A DNA stretch of 64,000 nucleotides from a candidate division KSB1 bacterium (GCA_016214895.1 JACRMR010000012.1:124001-188000); one strand, 5' to 3'; positions 44,138 to 52,711 are shown, counted from the stretch's first letter. The notes: generated by a model not told the origin, from the letters alone. Program-made: numbers and translations.

Positions 44138-45490
44138 TCAGTGCGCCGATCGCCGCATGCGCGCGGCATAGGCTCCGTCCGTATCATGGAGATGCGAAAA
44201 GGTCGCCATGTCGCCGTGCTCATTTACCACGGCCTCCGGGACGAACCCGCGCGCATCTTCCTTGTGAAACTCCGGGAACTGATGCAGAAATTGATTGACG
44301 ATCTCGTGATTCTCCGAGGGCAAAATGCTGCACGTGGAATACACCAGCACGCCGCCCGGCTTGACGGTCTCCGCCGCCTTGCTCAAAATCTCCAACTGCA
44401 ACCGGTGCTGCGCGGGCAGGTGATGACTGCGACGACGCCAGCGCACGTCGGGCTGACGACGCAATAATCCCAGCGCTGAACACGGCACGTCGGTGAGGAC
44501 CTTGTCAAAATATACTCCCGACATCTCGCGCGCGTCCTGCGCCCGAAATTCCACATTAGTCAGACCCGTACGAACGATGTTCTCCTTCAGCAGTTCGAGA
44601 CGGTCAATGGCCACGTCGGTCGCCAGAATCCGACCGGTCCCCGCCATGCGATCCGCGATCGCCAGCGTCTTGCCGCCGGGCGCCGCACAAGCGTCCAGAA
44701 TGTGATCGCCCGGCTCGGGAGACAGCAACTCGACAACGAGGCCGCCACTCTCATCCTGCACGTTCACCAAGCCGCGATCCAACAACGGTTGAATCAAGTG
44801 CAACGGAGTCTGATGCAAGCGGAGATAGTGCGGCAGCAAGGGAGAAACTTCCGCCGTGATTCCGCGTTCGCGCATGCGGGCCAGCACATCCTCGATCGAC
44901 GCGCGTTGCAGATTGACGCGCACCGTCAGCGGTGCCCTGGTATTGTTGCGCTCCAGCGCCTGCTCGGCGGCCTCCTCCCCGAATTGATCGACCAACTGCT
45001 TGACGATCCAACGCGGATGCGAATGGAAGAACGCCAGCTTGCCGATATCGTCCGTGTCGGCTTCGAGAATATTCCAACGCTCGCGCTCACGCGCCAGCCG
45101 ACGCAAAATCGCATTGATTAAGCCAGCCGCGGACTTCCCCAGTCGCTGCACCGCGATCTCCACGGTCTGACTCACCGCCGCGTGGTCCGGGATGCGCTCC
45201 TGCACGTAGAGCTGATACGCCCCCAACCGAAGTAACACACGGATCAGGGGATTCGCCTTCTGGTAATCCCCGTGAAAGACCGGAGTCACCACTCCATCCA
45301 GCCGGCCACGCCAGCGAATTACTCCCCAAAACAGGTCCGCCGCCAGCGCGCGGTCGCTGCCGCGAAGTTGCGATGAAGTGAGGTGCCGGGAAAGCAGTTC
45401 GTCCGCATACTCGACCCCGGACTCGAATTCGAGTAATGCATCTACGGAAATGGCGCGCGAGTTGACCGGAGCTGTGGTAGTGTGCGTCAT
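44138..45490 (-). CDS. rsmB: 16S rRNA m5C967 methyltransferase RsmB
   Basis: A 450-residue enzyme with an N-terminal NusB-like RNA-binding domain (about 12-150) and a Rossmann methyltransferase. SAM site DACAAPGGKTLAIAD, catalytic motif DVPCSALGLLRRQPDVRWR (TCys in PC) and motif VLVYSTCSI with the second Cys. All m5C features are present. It opens the minus-strand operon that ends at miaA; a 120-base divergent region separates it from the acyltransferase. Confidence 0.95.
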   Translation of the reverse strand: MTHTTTAPVNSRAISVDALLEFESGVEYADELLSRHLTSSQLRGSDRALAADLFWGVIRWRGRLDGVVTPVFHGDYQKANPLIRVLLRLGAYQLYVQERIPDHAAVSQTVEIAVQRLGKSAAGLINAILRRLARERERWNILEADTDDIGKLAFFHSHPRWIVKQLVDQFGEEAAEQALERNNTRAPLTVRVNLQRASIEDVLARMRERGITAEVSPLLPHYLRLHQTPLHLIQPLLDRGLVNVQDESGGLVVELLSPEPGDHILDACAAPGGKTLAIADRMAGTGRILATDVAIDRLELLKENIVRTGLTNVEFRAQDAREMSGVYFDKVLTDVPCSALGLLRRQPDVRWRRRSHHLPAQHRLQLEILSKAAETVKPGGVLVYSTCSILPSENHEIVNQFLHQFPEFHKEDARGFVPEAVVNEHGDMATFSHLHDTDGAYAARMRRSAH

Positions 45491-45613
45491 TGTAACCGTC
45501 CTTCCTAATTTATCATTTTCGCAGGAAAACGCAAGGTTCTCCTGAACCTGCTGCTTGACAATCCGCTGGATTTGTCTTTATTTACACGCGTCCGACAGGA
45601 TGTCAGTTTCCAA

Positions 45614-46489
45614 ATGCGCCCACAAATCTTACAAATATTGTCATATTCCTTGACGCTGATCCTGGTAGCCGGGTTGCGTGCTCTGCCCCGACGATCTCGG
45701 TCGCAATGTGGAGCAATTATTGGTAAGTTGTTGTATTATGTTGGAATACGTAGAGTGGTAACCCTAAACAACCTGCAGGCGGCGTTTCCCGAGCTGCCTA
45801 ATGAGGCAGCGAGGGAAGTCGGCCGGCGCTGCTATGAGCATTTTGGCCGGGTCGCCGCCGCCTTCACGGCCCTGCCTCAATTGAGATCTGAAGCCGCCGG
45901 GGACTGGATCTTTATCGAGGGCATGGATCACCTGAAGGCCGCGGTCGCGCGGGGCCGAGGCGGCATTGTGGTCTCCGGGCACCTCGGGAACTGGGAGCTG
46001 ATGGGGTCGATTGTCGCTCGATTGGGGCTGCCCGTCTCGTTCGTCGTTACGACGCAACGGAATAAGCGGGTTGAGCGGATGATGGACGACTACCGCCAAC
46101 TGGCGGGGGTGGAGATTATCAAGCGTCGTGAAGCGGTGCGAGGCGTGCTCTCGGCGCTCAAGCGGAACCGGCTGGTGGCGATCCTGATCGATCAAGACGC
46201 CCATGAAGAGGGCGCGTTCGTGCCGTTCTTCGGGAGGCCTGCGTCAACACCACGAGGACCGGCGGTTTTTCATCTCAGAACGGGGTCACCGCTGATCTTT
46301 GCGACCTCGACCTGGTTGCCCGGCGAGCGTTACCGGATTCGCCTGACTCCGGTGGATACGACGGGGATTTGTGACGCCGACGTGCTGACCGCGAAGCTGA
46401 CGGCGCGGCTTGAAGCGGCGATTCGCGAGACACCGGAACAATGGACGTGGATGCATAAGCGATGGAAATCAAGCCCGCCCGAGTCCTGA
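45614..46489 (+). CDS. Lysophospholipid/lipid A acyltransferase (LpxL/HtrB family)
   Basis: A 291-residue membrane-associated acyltransferase that would add secondary acyl chains to lipid A. One N-terminal TM (about 5-25), catalytic SGHLGNWELMG (H-x4-E), LIDQDAHEEGAFVPFFGRPA (the family's QD....GxFVxFFGxPA block) and the final HKRWK. The ATG 45614 is chosen over TTG 45572 because the protein then starts at the usual place and a weak TTGACA box (45555-45560) lies just upstream of it. It overlaps the glycosyltransferase by 28 bases. Confidence 0.88.
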   Translation: MRPQILQILSYSLTLILVAGLRALPRRSRSQCGAIIGKLLYYVGIRRVVTLNNLQAAFPELPNEAAREVGRRCYEHFGRVAAAFTALPQLRSEAAGDWIFIEGMDHLKAAVARGRGGIVVSGHLGNWELMGSIVARLGLPVSFVVTTQRNKRVERMMDDYRQLAGVEIIKRREAVRGVLSALKRNRLVAILIDQDAHEEGAFVPFFGRPASTPRGPAVFHLRTGSPLIFATSTWLPGERYRIRLTPVDTTGICDADVLTAKLTARLEAAIRETPEQWTWMHKRWKSSPPES

Positions 46490-47505
46490 TTATCGACACC
46501 GCCTGGCTCGGCGATGTCGTGTTCACCAGCGCGCTGTTCGGGGCCGTCAAGCACTGCTGGCCGGACTGCGCGCTGCACGTCGTGGTCGCGCCGCGGGGGC
46601 TGCTCGTGATCGAAGGCGATCCGCGAATCGCGCAGATTCATGTACTGGACAAGCGAGTGCGGCATCGTTCCGTGTTTGGATTGCGGGAGTTTGCGAACAC
46701 GCTGAGACCACTGGGCTTCGACCTTGTCTTGAATGCGCATCCCTCCTTCCGCAGTCGGCTGCTCACACGCTGGATGGAGGCGCCGGTTTCGGTCGGGTAT
46801 CGAGGGTTTCTTGCTGAATCTTGCTTCACGCATGTGATTGACGGCGATCTGGCACGGCAGGCGGATCATGTGCAACGCAGACTCGAACTCCTGCGGCCAT
46901 TCGCCAAAGACATTCCGGCGGTCGCGCCGGAGGTTCATGTTACGGAGGCGGACCGGCAAGCCGCGACAGGCTGGCTCGAAGCAGGCGGTGCGGAACACCC
47001 GATCCTGGGTCTGGTCGTGGGCTCGGCGTGGCGCACCAAGCGGTGGCCGATCGATCGGTTCGAAACGCTTGCTGAGGAGTGGCTGCAGGTTTCAAAGGGT
47101 AGCGTGATTGTGTTTGCCGGGGACTCCGAAGCGGAGTTAGCACAATCGGTGCAGCGAGTCTCGGCGGCGCGAGTGCGGCTGGCGATTCAACAACCGCTCG
47201 GGCTTGTGCGCGGGTTACTCAAGTCGTGCGAAGTCGTACTGGGGAATGACACGGGGATTACGTTCCTCGCCGCGGCCGTGGGCGGACCGCGCGTGATCGC
47301 ACTGTACGGGAGCACACAAGTGAACTATTTGTTTCCGCCACCGCATCTCGCGCTGCACGCGGGCGTGCCGTGCTGCCTCTCGCGCTACGGTCACGGCGGC
47401 ATGCACTGCCGCTGGCACGAGCAGGGCGACGCGTGGTGCATGAAGCAGATCAGCGTGGAAAGAGTGTGGGAAGAAGTCAGGAGAGGGATGAAGGATGAGG
47501 GATGA
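46462..47505 (+). CDS. Glycosyltransferase family 9 (heptosyltransferase-like)
   Basis: A 347-residue GT-B enzyme resembling WaaF/WaaC, which transfer heptose from an ADP-sugar to the LPS inner core. The N-terminal domain begins ARVLIIDTAWLGDVVFTSALFG (split here as ARVLIIDTAWLGDV and VFTSALFG); the C-terminal domain has the nucleotide-binding GNDTGITFLAAAVGGPRVI and ALYGST. Together with the LpxL-type gene it makes an outer-membrane lipid unit. After the stop there is a 600-base gene-free repeat region. Confidence 0.9.
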   Translation: MEIKPARVLIIDTAWLGDVVFTSALFGAVKHCWPDCALHVVVAPRGLLVIEGDPRIAQIHVLDKRVRHRSVFGLREFANTLRPLGFDLVLNAHPSFRSRLLTRWMEAPVSVGYRGFLAESCFTHVIDGDLARQADHVQRRLELLRPFAKDIPAVAPEVHVTEADRQAATGWLEAGGAEHPILGLVVGSAWRTKRWPIDRFETLAEEWLQVSKGSVIVFAGDSEAELAQSVQRVSAARVRLAIQQPLGLVRGLLKSCEVVLGNDTGITFLAAAVGGPRVIALYGSTQVNYLFPPPHLALHAGVPCCLSRYGHGGMHCRWHEQGDAWCMKQISVERVWEEVRRGMKDEG

Positions 47506-47567
47506 GGCAGACACGAGGAACGCGGAAACTCGTAGCGTCCCACACCCGTGCGCGATCGGGTCCGTTC

Positions 47568-47604
47568 TCCCCCCACATCCTGTGGGGGGATCAAGGGGGG
47601 AAAT
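47568..47604. repeat. Repeat B element (G-run hairpin)
   Basis: CCCCCC-ACATCCTGT-GGGGGG followed by ATCAAGGGGGGAAA, almost the same as 20946-20979, more than 26 kb away. Confidence 0.85.
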
Positions 47605-47755
47605 CTCCGTAGCGCCGCAGGGATCTGCGCTCGGGATGGCTTAGGCGCAATTGAATCATTGTGAACGTCCAACGTTTTCACCCGAGCGGGGCACGAGACG
47701 CCGCGCGGGGCGAGGTTTGAATGAAGAGCTGATGTCCATGTGACGCTATGGAGAC

Positions 47756-47788
47756 TTCCCCCTTGGTCCCCCATAGGATATGGGGGAG
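47756..47788. repeat. Repeat B element, inverted and diverged
   Basis: TTCCCCCTTGGTC followed by CCCCATAGGATATGGGG, the reverse orientation of the element at 47568 with compensating changes that keep the hairpin stem. Confidence 0.75.
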
Positions 47789-47872
47789 ACCCGAGCAGAC
47801 AACCACGCGGGGTTATCCCGACCTTGATTCAGAGCCGCTCGGCAGCCGCCGCTACGGCAGTGCGGGATTCGG

Positions 47873-47891
47873 GCAGGGACACAGTCCCTGC
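47873..47891. repeat. Hairpin C
   Basis: GCAGGGAC-ACA-GTCCCTGC, 8-bp stem. It is related to the GCAGGGA-TTCCT-TCCCTGC hairpin of the 104-bp tandem repeat at 20561. Confidence 0.6.
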
Positions 47892-48010
47892 TCGGCGATA
47901 AAGAAGACCGGGGCATGTCAACTGCGAAAGAGACATGCCGACGCAAGGCAAGCGGCCCGTGCGGCACTACGAACGATTGAACCGGCCCACCAAGGTGGGC
48001 GCTACGAAGA

Positions 48011-48048
48011 TCTCCCCCCTTGGTTCCCCCACAGGATGTGGGGGGAGA
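48011..48048. repeat. Repeat B element, inverted
   Basis: TCCCCCCTTGGTTC then CCCCCACAGGATGTGGGGG; third intergenic copy in this interval, same orientation as 47756. Confidence 0.8.
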
Positions 48049-48050
48049 GC

Positions 48051-48087
48051 CGAAAACAAAAAGTACGGGCAGCCGAATGGCTGCCCG
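48051..48087 (-). terminator. Rho-independent terminator of the repeat-peptide operon
   Basis: CGGGCAGCC (48066-48074) and GGCTGCCCG (48079-48087) form a 9-bp stem with a 4-nt loop. On the minus strand it is followed by TACTTTTTGTTTTC. It is 27 bases after the stop of the AAA+ gene, so it ends the unit that starts at the promoter 50395-50423. Confidence 0.8.
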
Positions 48088-48113
48088 CGTTGGTTTACGT
48101 ATTTCCGGTGCGG

Positions 48114-48968
48114 CTACGCTTTGGTGCCGACAGTCACCGGAGTCCGGCTCTCGCCGAAGACTTTGCGCCACAAGGCCTGCAGTGCGCTCTTGATCGTGGC
48201 CGGCGATTCCTCGGTGACGAAATGCTCCAGAATAACTTCCGGATCAAACCGCCCCTCAGACAGCACCATCACACTCTCCAGATGATTGCGCAACTGTCGT
48301 GCGTTCTCCTGCCACGTGACCTTCGTCAGAAGGTCCATGTAGTGATACGGCACGGTCGGCCGTTCAATCTTTTCCCGGGTGGCCAGCTCGTCAAGGATAT
48401 AGACCGAAAGTGCAGGGATGTCTTCCTTGCGATCGGCCAGGCCGGGCATCCGCAACGAGGTTGCGGACAGCATTCGCAACAGGTCCAGATTGAACAGACC
48501 TGCCTGCTGAAGGTTCTCGAGCTCCGCGAAATCCGCGGTCGCAATGATGCGACAGGCGAAGGCCCGCCGGTCTCCCGCGTGATTCGTGTAGCGCCCGGTC
48601 TCCAGAGCACGGGCGATGTGCTCCTGCGCGAGCGGATTCAGATTCTCCAGCCCGCTCAAGAACAACGTTCCTTCTTCCGCCATCTCGAAACGTCCCAATG
48701 CATGAGCCACACGATCGCCGTACAGCATCGTGTTCATGACATCAGGGGTCAAGGTCGCGCAGTCAACCATGACGAAGGGTCCGTACGGACAGCCTTCCTC
48801 ATGGATCACGCGCGCCAGCATCGTCTTGCCCGTGCCGGGAGCACCGATGATCAGCACCGGATCCGTGCGCAGAGCCGCAACCCCGGCTGCGGCGAGTGCC
48901 TCCCGCATCGCCCGGCTCTGCGCGACTACCTTGTCGCGGGTCTTTTTCATTGTTGCTTTCATTTCCAT
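48114..48968 (-). CDS. Degenerate NtrC-type AAA+ protein without GAFTGA loop
   Basis: A 284-residue AAA+ domain related to sigma54 activators. Walker A is intact (GAPGTGKT, 42-49), and VMVDCATL and GRFEMAEEGTLFL align with the NtrC family. Three key features are gone: the stretch between LYG (82-84) and GRFE (92-95) is 7 residues instead of about 15, so the GAFTGA sigma54-contact loop is missing; Walker B LFLDE is LFLSG (105-106); and the FReDLyyRL arginine finger region reads FNLDLLRML. There is no receiver or HTH. Start ATG 48968 (AGGA 9 nt upstream) or GTG 48989. Last gene of the unit with the membrane protein and repeat peptide. Inference: an ATP-binding, probably non-hydrolysing regulator or scaffold. 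Confidence 0.8.
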   Translation of the reverse strand: MEMKATMKKTRDKVVAQSRAMREALAAAGVAALRTDPVLIIGAPGTGKTMLARVIHEEGCPYGPFVMVDCATLTPDVMNTMLYGDRVAHALGRFEMAEEGTLFLSGLENLNPLAQEHIARALETGRYTNHAGDRRAFACRIIATADFAELENLQQAGLFNLDLLRMLSATSLRMPGLADRKEDIPALSVYILDELATREKIERPTVPYHYMDLLTKVTWQENARQLRNHLESVMVLSEGRFDPEVILEHFVTEESPATIKSALQALWRKVFGESRTPVTVGTKA

Positions 48969-49045
48969 CGAAGTCAGTCCTGGTTTCACCTATCTCCGCT
49001 CAGGTTACTCGCAAATATGGCTCCACACGTTGACCCTGTGCAACG

Positions 49046-50017
49046 TCAGTCCCGCCCCAGAGGATGCTTCACTCGTAACGACGATCGTTTGACCTTTACT
49101 TGCGAATTCCCTGTACCAAGGAATACCGATTGGCCAACCTTCTCCGGATCAAAGAAACTCCGTATAATAAAACGATCAAACCAACCGATGCGCCGGTCAA
49201 TGCGAGGATCAGAAGATAGGAGCTGGGTCTCATAGTACTGTGCAATGGTTTGCGTCTTGTACTTCAGACGCAGTAACAGAGTGGCGGTCATTGCAGCGAA
49301 GATCCCCGCGGTCGCCCACTGCGTGATGGATAGAAGTTCGACACTCGTCACCTGAGCAACGTACTCAAGCGTGTCGATCAACACCACCAAGGTAAAGAGA
49401 AAGACCAGCGTGTCGGCGTAGGCGCCGATAGGTCGATCTGTCTTCAGCTTGTGCCAAAAAAATGCCACGAGTATCACGAGTGATATCATATTGATTTTTA
49501 TGATCGCTCGAGCGATAGGAGCATAGATGTCCACCGGTGGATTTGCACTTTGCACGGCCAGAACCACCTCCGGTGACCAATAGTAGGGCCAAAACCACCA
49601 AGCACAAAGCGGCAGCACTACCGCCGCCGCCAAGGTGTTGACAGCCCATCGCTTCTCATCGCGGAAGATGTACGTACTAACCGTCTTGGCCGCCACCCAG
49701 GCGAACAGTAGGTGAGTCACGACCAAGATCAGTACAAATGCCGAGACCGATGACTCAAAACTGGTCAGAAACTGGAAATGATAGAAAGCCGGCGCTGAAA
49801 GTCCCAGCACGGCAAAAAGGATCCAGAAGTGAAAGAAGATCGTCCGATAGTGCAGTTCTTGGCGATAACACATGAAGCTCAGCAACGACAAGAGCCCCAG
49901 CTGCAAGATGTTGAAGCTGAAGCTCAAGTGCTGACGGAGAACCTCACTGGGCAGAAACCACAGCGTGGACCAAAGAACCGCTGCGGTGACCAGTGCGTAT
50001 GAGACAAAAAGGACCAC
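49046..50017 (-). CDS. Eight-TM inner-membrane protein, unknown function
   Basis: A 323-residue polytopic protein that I do not recognise. Hydrophobic segments at about 2-22, 33-55, 61-83, 91-112, 126-149, 168-192, 201-225 and 230-254 give eight TM helices, followed by a charged 70-residue cytoplasmic tail (YKTQTIAQYYETQLL, DRRIGWFDRFIIRSFF). The layout recalls the membrane part of 7TM/8TM signalling receptors without an attached kinase. The start is GTG 50017 or TTG 50020, with GGAGG just upstream; there is no ATG before residue 52. It lies 61 bases after the repeat-peptide gene and 77 before the AAA+ gene start, all on one transcript. Inference: sensor or exporter for the peptide. Confidence 0.78.
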   Translation of the reverse strand: MVLFVSYALVTAAVLWSTLWFLPSEVLRQHLSFSFNILQLGLLSLLSFMCYRQELHYRTIFFHFWILFAVLGLSAPAFYHFQFLTSFESSVSAFVLILVVTHLLFAWVAAKTVSTYIFRDEKRWAVNTLAAAVVLPLCAWWFWPYYWSPEVVLAVQSANPPVDIYAPIARAIIKINMISLVILVAFFWHKLKTDRPIGAYADTLVFLFTLVVLIDTLEYVAQVTSVELLSITQWATAGIFAAMTATLLLRLKYKTQTIAQYYETQLLSSDPRIDRRIGWFDRFIIRSFFDPEKVGQSVFLGTGNSQVKVKRSSLRVKHPLGRD

Positions 50018-50078
50018 CAAACCTCCACGAGTTTCCGTGGTCGGCCTAGTGGTCCATAAACCCCTGTTCTCGCGGAGC

Positions 50079-50327
50079 TTACTTGCCTGGACGAGGAGGA
50101 ATTATGGGGATCACCCCAGCATCTACCGACCGCGGAGGAATAATCGGAATGACTCCGGCTTCCACGCCCCGGGGCGGGATGATGGGAATGACGCCCGCCT
50201 CTAACCCGGGGTGACGGGGCGGAATGATGGGGATTACACCCGCATCGGTTCCGGCCATCAGACCTGTTGAAGCAAACACCGTTCCGCCCACGCAAAGCAG
50301 AACCGCTAGCAAGACAATTTTTTTCAT
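50079..50327 (-). CDS. Secreted repeat-peptide precursor: four copies of AGVIPIIPPR
   Basis: An 82-residue precursor. Residues 1-19 are a signal peptide (MKKIVLLAVLLCVGGTVFA), then a short STGLMAGT spacer and four exact copies of the decapeptide AGVIPIIPPR, joined by HPGLE, GVE and SVD and ending PGK. Each copy is preceded by an acidic residue and ends in Arg. The four DNA copies differ at almost every third codon position without changing one amino acid. The start ATG 50327 has GAGG 8 nt upstream and follows a near-consensus promoter. I know no family with this repeat. Inference: a secreted peptide released by cleavage after Arg, for example a signal, toxin or surface polymer unit. Confidence 0.88.
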   Translation of the reverse strand: MKKIVLLAVLLCVGGTVFASTGLMAGTDAGVIPIIPPRHPGLEAGVIPIIPPRGVEAGVIPIIPPRSVDAGVIPIIPPRPGK

Positions 50328-50394
50328 AGCGCCAACCTCATGAAAAGAAAGGGGAAAAGTGCTATCCTGATCGCCACGCTTTATCTCGACGATA

Positions 50395-50423
50395 AATATA
50401 GTGAACCCTGAACCAGATGTCAA
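50395..50423 (-). promoter_or_regulatory. Strong sigma70 promoter of the repeat-peptide operon
   Basis: Minus-strand TTGACA (50418-50423), exactly 17 bases, TATATT (50395-50400). The -35 is perfect consensus and the -10 matches at five of six positions. The start is expected near 50388, giving a 60-base leader before ATG 50327. It is the best promoter match in the window, equal to or better than that of the rRNA operon. Confidence 0.85.
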
Positions 50424-50607
50424 GGCAAATCGGAGGATTACTCGAAGTTTTCTTCAACAAGGCATGCAGTTGAGAGCGTTTGGGCCGACTTTGAGTAGTC
50501 TGGGACGTTTGTTCAGGGTCGCTTGTATTAATCATTGTAAAACGGCCCGTTATCTTACGGACCCAGGACGACCGGTTCGCGCTGCCCGGCGGGCGGAGCA
50601 GATTGCC

Positions 50608-50636
50608 TTGAATCCGCACGTAGATATCGCTATATT
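50608..50636 (+). promoter_or_regulatory. Promoter of the prfA operon
   Basis: TTGAAT (50608-50613), 17-base spacer, TATATT (50631-50636). The start is expected near 50643, about 100 bases before prfA. It shares its -10 with the repeat-peptide promoter. Confidence 0.65.
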
Positions 50637-50744
50637 ATTGGTTTGGCCATTCGGCGTTAGATGGGTGGCGGAGATGGCAAACCGACATGCACTGCAAATC
50701 TCTTAAAAACTTAGTGTTAACTACACACACCGGACAGAAGAGTC

Positions 50745-51824
50745 ATGCTCGATCGGCTTGAGAATATCCTCATCCGTTACCGCCAGGTTCAAGAAGAGCT
50801 CAGTTCGCCGGTGGTTAGCGCCGACCCGATGGGGGCCAAGCCTCTATTGAAGGAGGCAAAGGACCTGTTGCCACTGGTTGAAAAGATCCGATTGTACCAA
50901 AAGGTCCAGGGCGAAATCAACCAGGCCCGAACCATGGAGACCGAGTCCGATCCGGAAATCCGAAGTATGGCTGCCGAGGAAGTTCGGCTGTTGACGGATC
51001 GAGCGGCGCAACTGGAAGAGGAAATCCGTGCTCTGCTGCTGCCGAAGGACCCGGATGACGACAAAAGTGCGATTCTGGAAATCCGCGCGGGAACCGGCGG
51101 AGAAGAGGCCGCCCTGTTCGCCGGGGAGCTGTTCCGCATGTACACGAAGTTCGCCGAGCTCAAACGATGGAAATTTGAGGTGGTCTCGGTCAGCGAAGCC
51201 GAAGCCGGCGGGCTGAAGGAAGTTGTCTGTGAAGTCCAGGGGGCCGGCGCCTACGGGACGCTGAAATGGGAGAGCGGCGTGCACCGCGTGCAGCGGGTCC
51301 CGACGACCGAGTCCCAGGGGCGAGTGCATACGTCGGCGGCGACGGTGGCCGTGCTGCCGGAAGCCGACGAGCGCGACGTCACGATCCGTCCCGACGACTT
51401 GAAAATTGATGTTTATCGCGCTTCGGGGGCGGGCGGGCAGCATGTCAACCGTACAGAGTCGGCGGTCCGGATCACGCATCTACCGACCGGGCTGGTCGTG
51501 GCGATTCAAGACGAACGCTCGCAGATCAAGAATCGCGCGCGGGCGCTGAAGATCCTGCAATCCCGCCTGCTGGTGAAGACACGGGATGAGGAGGCGAGCA
51601 AGGTTGCCGCGTCGCGCAAGAGTCAGGTCGGTTCCGGGGATCGTTCGGAGAAGATCCGAACCTACAATTTCCCACAAAACCGGTTGACGGACCACCGAAT
51701 CGATCTTACGCTTTACAAACTCGATCGGATCATGGAAGGCGAGATCGACGACATCATTGAAGCTCTGCAACTCGCGGATCGCGCGGAGAAGCTGCATCAG
51801 GAAACTGAGGTCGCCCTGAAGTGA
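50745..51824 (+). CDS. prfA: Peptide chain release factor 1
   Basis: A 359-residue translation termination factor for UAA and UAG. Domain 1 is a helical hairpin (1-105). The stop-codon reading region has [20 protein letters not shown] (PTT at the PxT position, as in RF1), and the catalytic GGQ is in [20 protein letters not shown] (about 227-229). No RF2-type SPF motif. Followed by prmC with a GTGA overlap, the classic pair, since PrmC methylates the GGQ glutamine. Confidence 0.97.
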   Translation: MLDRLENILIRYRQVQEELSSPVVSADPMGAKPLLKEAKDLLPLVEKIRLYQKVQGEINQARTMETESDPEIRSMAAEEVRLLTDRAAQLEEEIRALLLPKDPDDDKSAILEIRAGTGGEEAALFAGELFRMYTKFAELKRWKFEVVSVSEAEAGGLKEVVCEVQGAGAYGTLKWESGVHRVQRVPTTESQGRVHTSAATVAVLPEADERDVTIRPDDLKIDVYRASGAGGQHVNRTESAVRITHLPTGLVVAIQDERSQIKNRARALKILQSRLLVKTRDEEASKVAASRKSQVGSGDRSEKIRTYNFPQNRLTDHRIDLTLYKLDRIMEGEIDDIIEALQLADRAEKLHQETEVALK

Positions 51825-52711
51825 GTGACGTGTCGCGGCGGTTGATCGACTTGTTGAACCTCGCGCGCGGCTACTTGCAGGAGAAGGGGGTTGACAATCC
51901 GCGCGGCGACGCGGAATCGCTGTTGGGCAAGGCGCTGGGGCTGCCGCGAATTCAGCTTTACCTGCAGCACGACCGACCGCTCAGCGAGGCCGAAGTCGCC
52001 GCGTTCCGCGACTTGTTGCGGCGACGCGGTAAGCGGGAACCGTTGCAGTTGATTCTCGGCGAAGTCGAGTTCTGTGGCGTCCGACTCGAAGTGCTGCCGG
52101 GACTGCTGATCCCCCGACCCGAGACGGAGCAACTCGCGAACATGGTAGGCGACCAGATTCGCCGGAGCGCGGGCGGGGAGACCGTGCGGGTACTGGACAT
52201 CGGATGCGGGACGGGCTGTATCGCCGTCGCCCTCGCCCGGGGCGACGCGCGGGTCGCGGTGGATGCCGTGGATATCGACTATGAAGCCTTGCGCTGTACG
52301 ACCCGCAATGCCGCGCGAAACGATGCGGCGGAGCGCGTGCATGTGCGGCATGCGGACGTGATGAACCCGCGCTTCGCCGAACTCGTCGTGCCGCCCTATG
52401 ATTGGGTCGTATCCAATCCGCCGTACATCCCGGTCGCGGACTTCGAGACACTGCAGCCGGAAGTCAAACTGCACGAATCGGCGCGAGCACTGGTCGCCGG
52501 CGCGACGGGAGTCGAGTTCTACCACCGCATTGCGGAGTTGCTGCCCCTGCTATTGCGCGCGGGCGGCCGGTTTGCCATGGAGATTGGATTCGGACAGGCC
52601 GAACGGGTCGCCGAGATTTTCCGCCCCGCCGCCGGGCAATTCACCATCGAACGAGACCTGGCAGGAATACCCCGCATGCTGTCAGGTCAGGTGATCGGAG
52701 GCGCGCCATAG
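51821..52711 (+). CDS. prmC: Release factor N5-glutamine methyltransferase PrmC
   Basis: A 296-residue enzyme that methylates the GGQ glutamine of release factors. N-terminal helical domain (1-85), SAM motif [15 protein letters not shown] (about 122-136), and the catalytic NPPY in [17 protein letters not shown] start overlapping prfA. The stop TAG overlaps the apparent ATA start of the next gene (ATAG). Confidence 0.96.
   Translation: MSDVSRRLIDLLNLARGYLQEKGVDNPRGDAESLLGKALGLPRIQLYLQHDRPLSEAEVAAFRDLLRRRGKREPLQLILGEVEFCGVRLEVLPGLLIPRPETEQLANMVGDQIRRSAGGETVRVLDIGCGTGCIAVALARGDARVAVDAVDIDYEALRCTTRNAARNDAAERVHVRHADVMNPRFAELVVPPYDWVVSNPPYIPVADFETLQPEVKLHESARALVAGATGVEFYHRIAELLPLLLRAGGRFAMEIGFGQAERVAEIFRPAAGQFTIERDLAGIPRMLSGQVIGGAP

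Larger units (their letters stand above)
47506..48113. other. Gene-free interval with a cluster of hairpins
   Basis: These 608 bases lie between convergent units. They hold repeat B elements at 47568-47604, 47756-47788 and 48011-48048, a C-type hairpin at 47873-47891, GGCATGTC..GACATGCC at 47912-47939, a GCCCACC-AA-GGTGGGC palindrome at 47985-48000 and the terminator at 48051-48087. All short frames here translate repeats. Confidence 0.75.
50328..50744. other. Divergent promoter region between repeat-peptide operon and prfA
   Basis: These 417 bases contain two promoters pointing away from each other: 50395-50423 (minus, repeat peptide) and 50608-50636 (plus, prfA). Between them (50430-50600) I see no gene, tRNA or strong structure. 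Confidence 0.6.

Noticed and set aside
48114-48968. Functional sigma54 activator
   Set aside because: The GAFTGA loop, Walker B acid and arginine finger region are missing, and there is no HTH.
50430-50744. tRNA or riboswitch upstream of prfA
   Set aside because: No cloverleaf or known aptamer pattern could be built; only promoter elements are supported.
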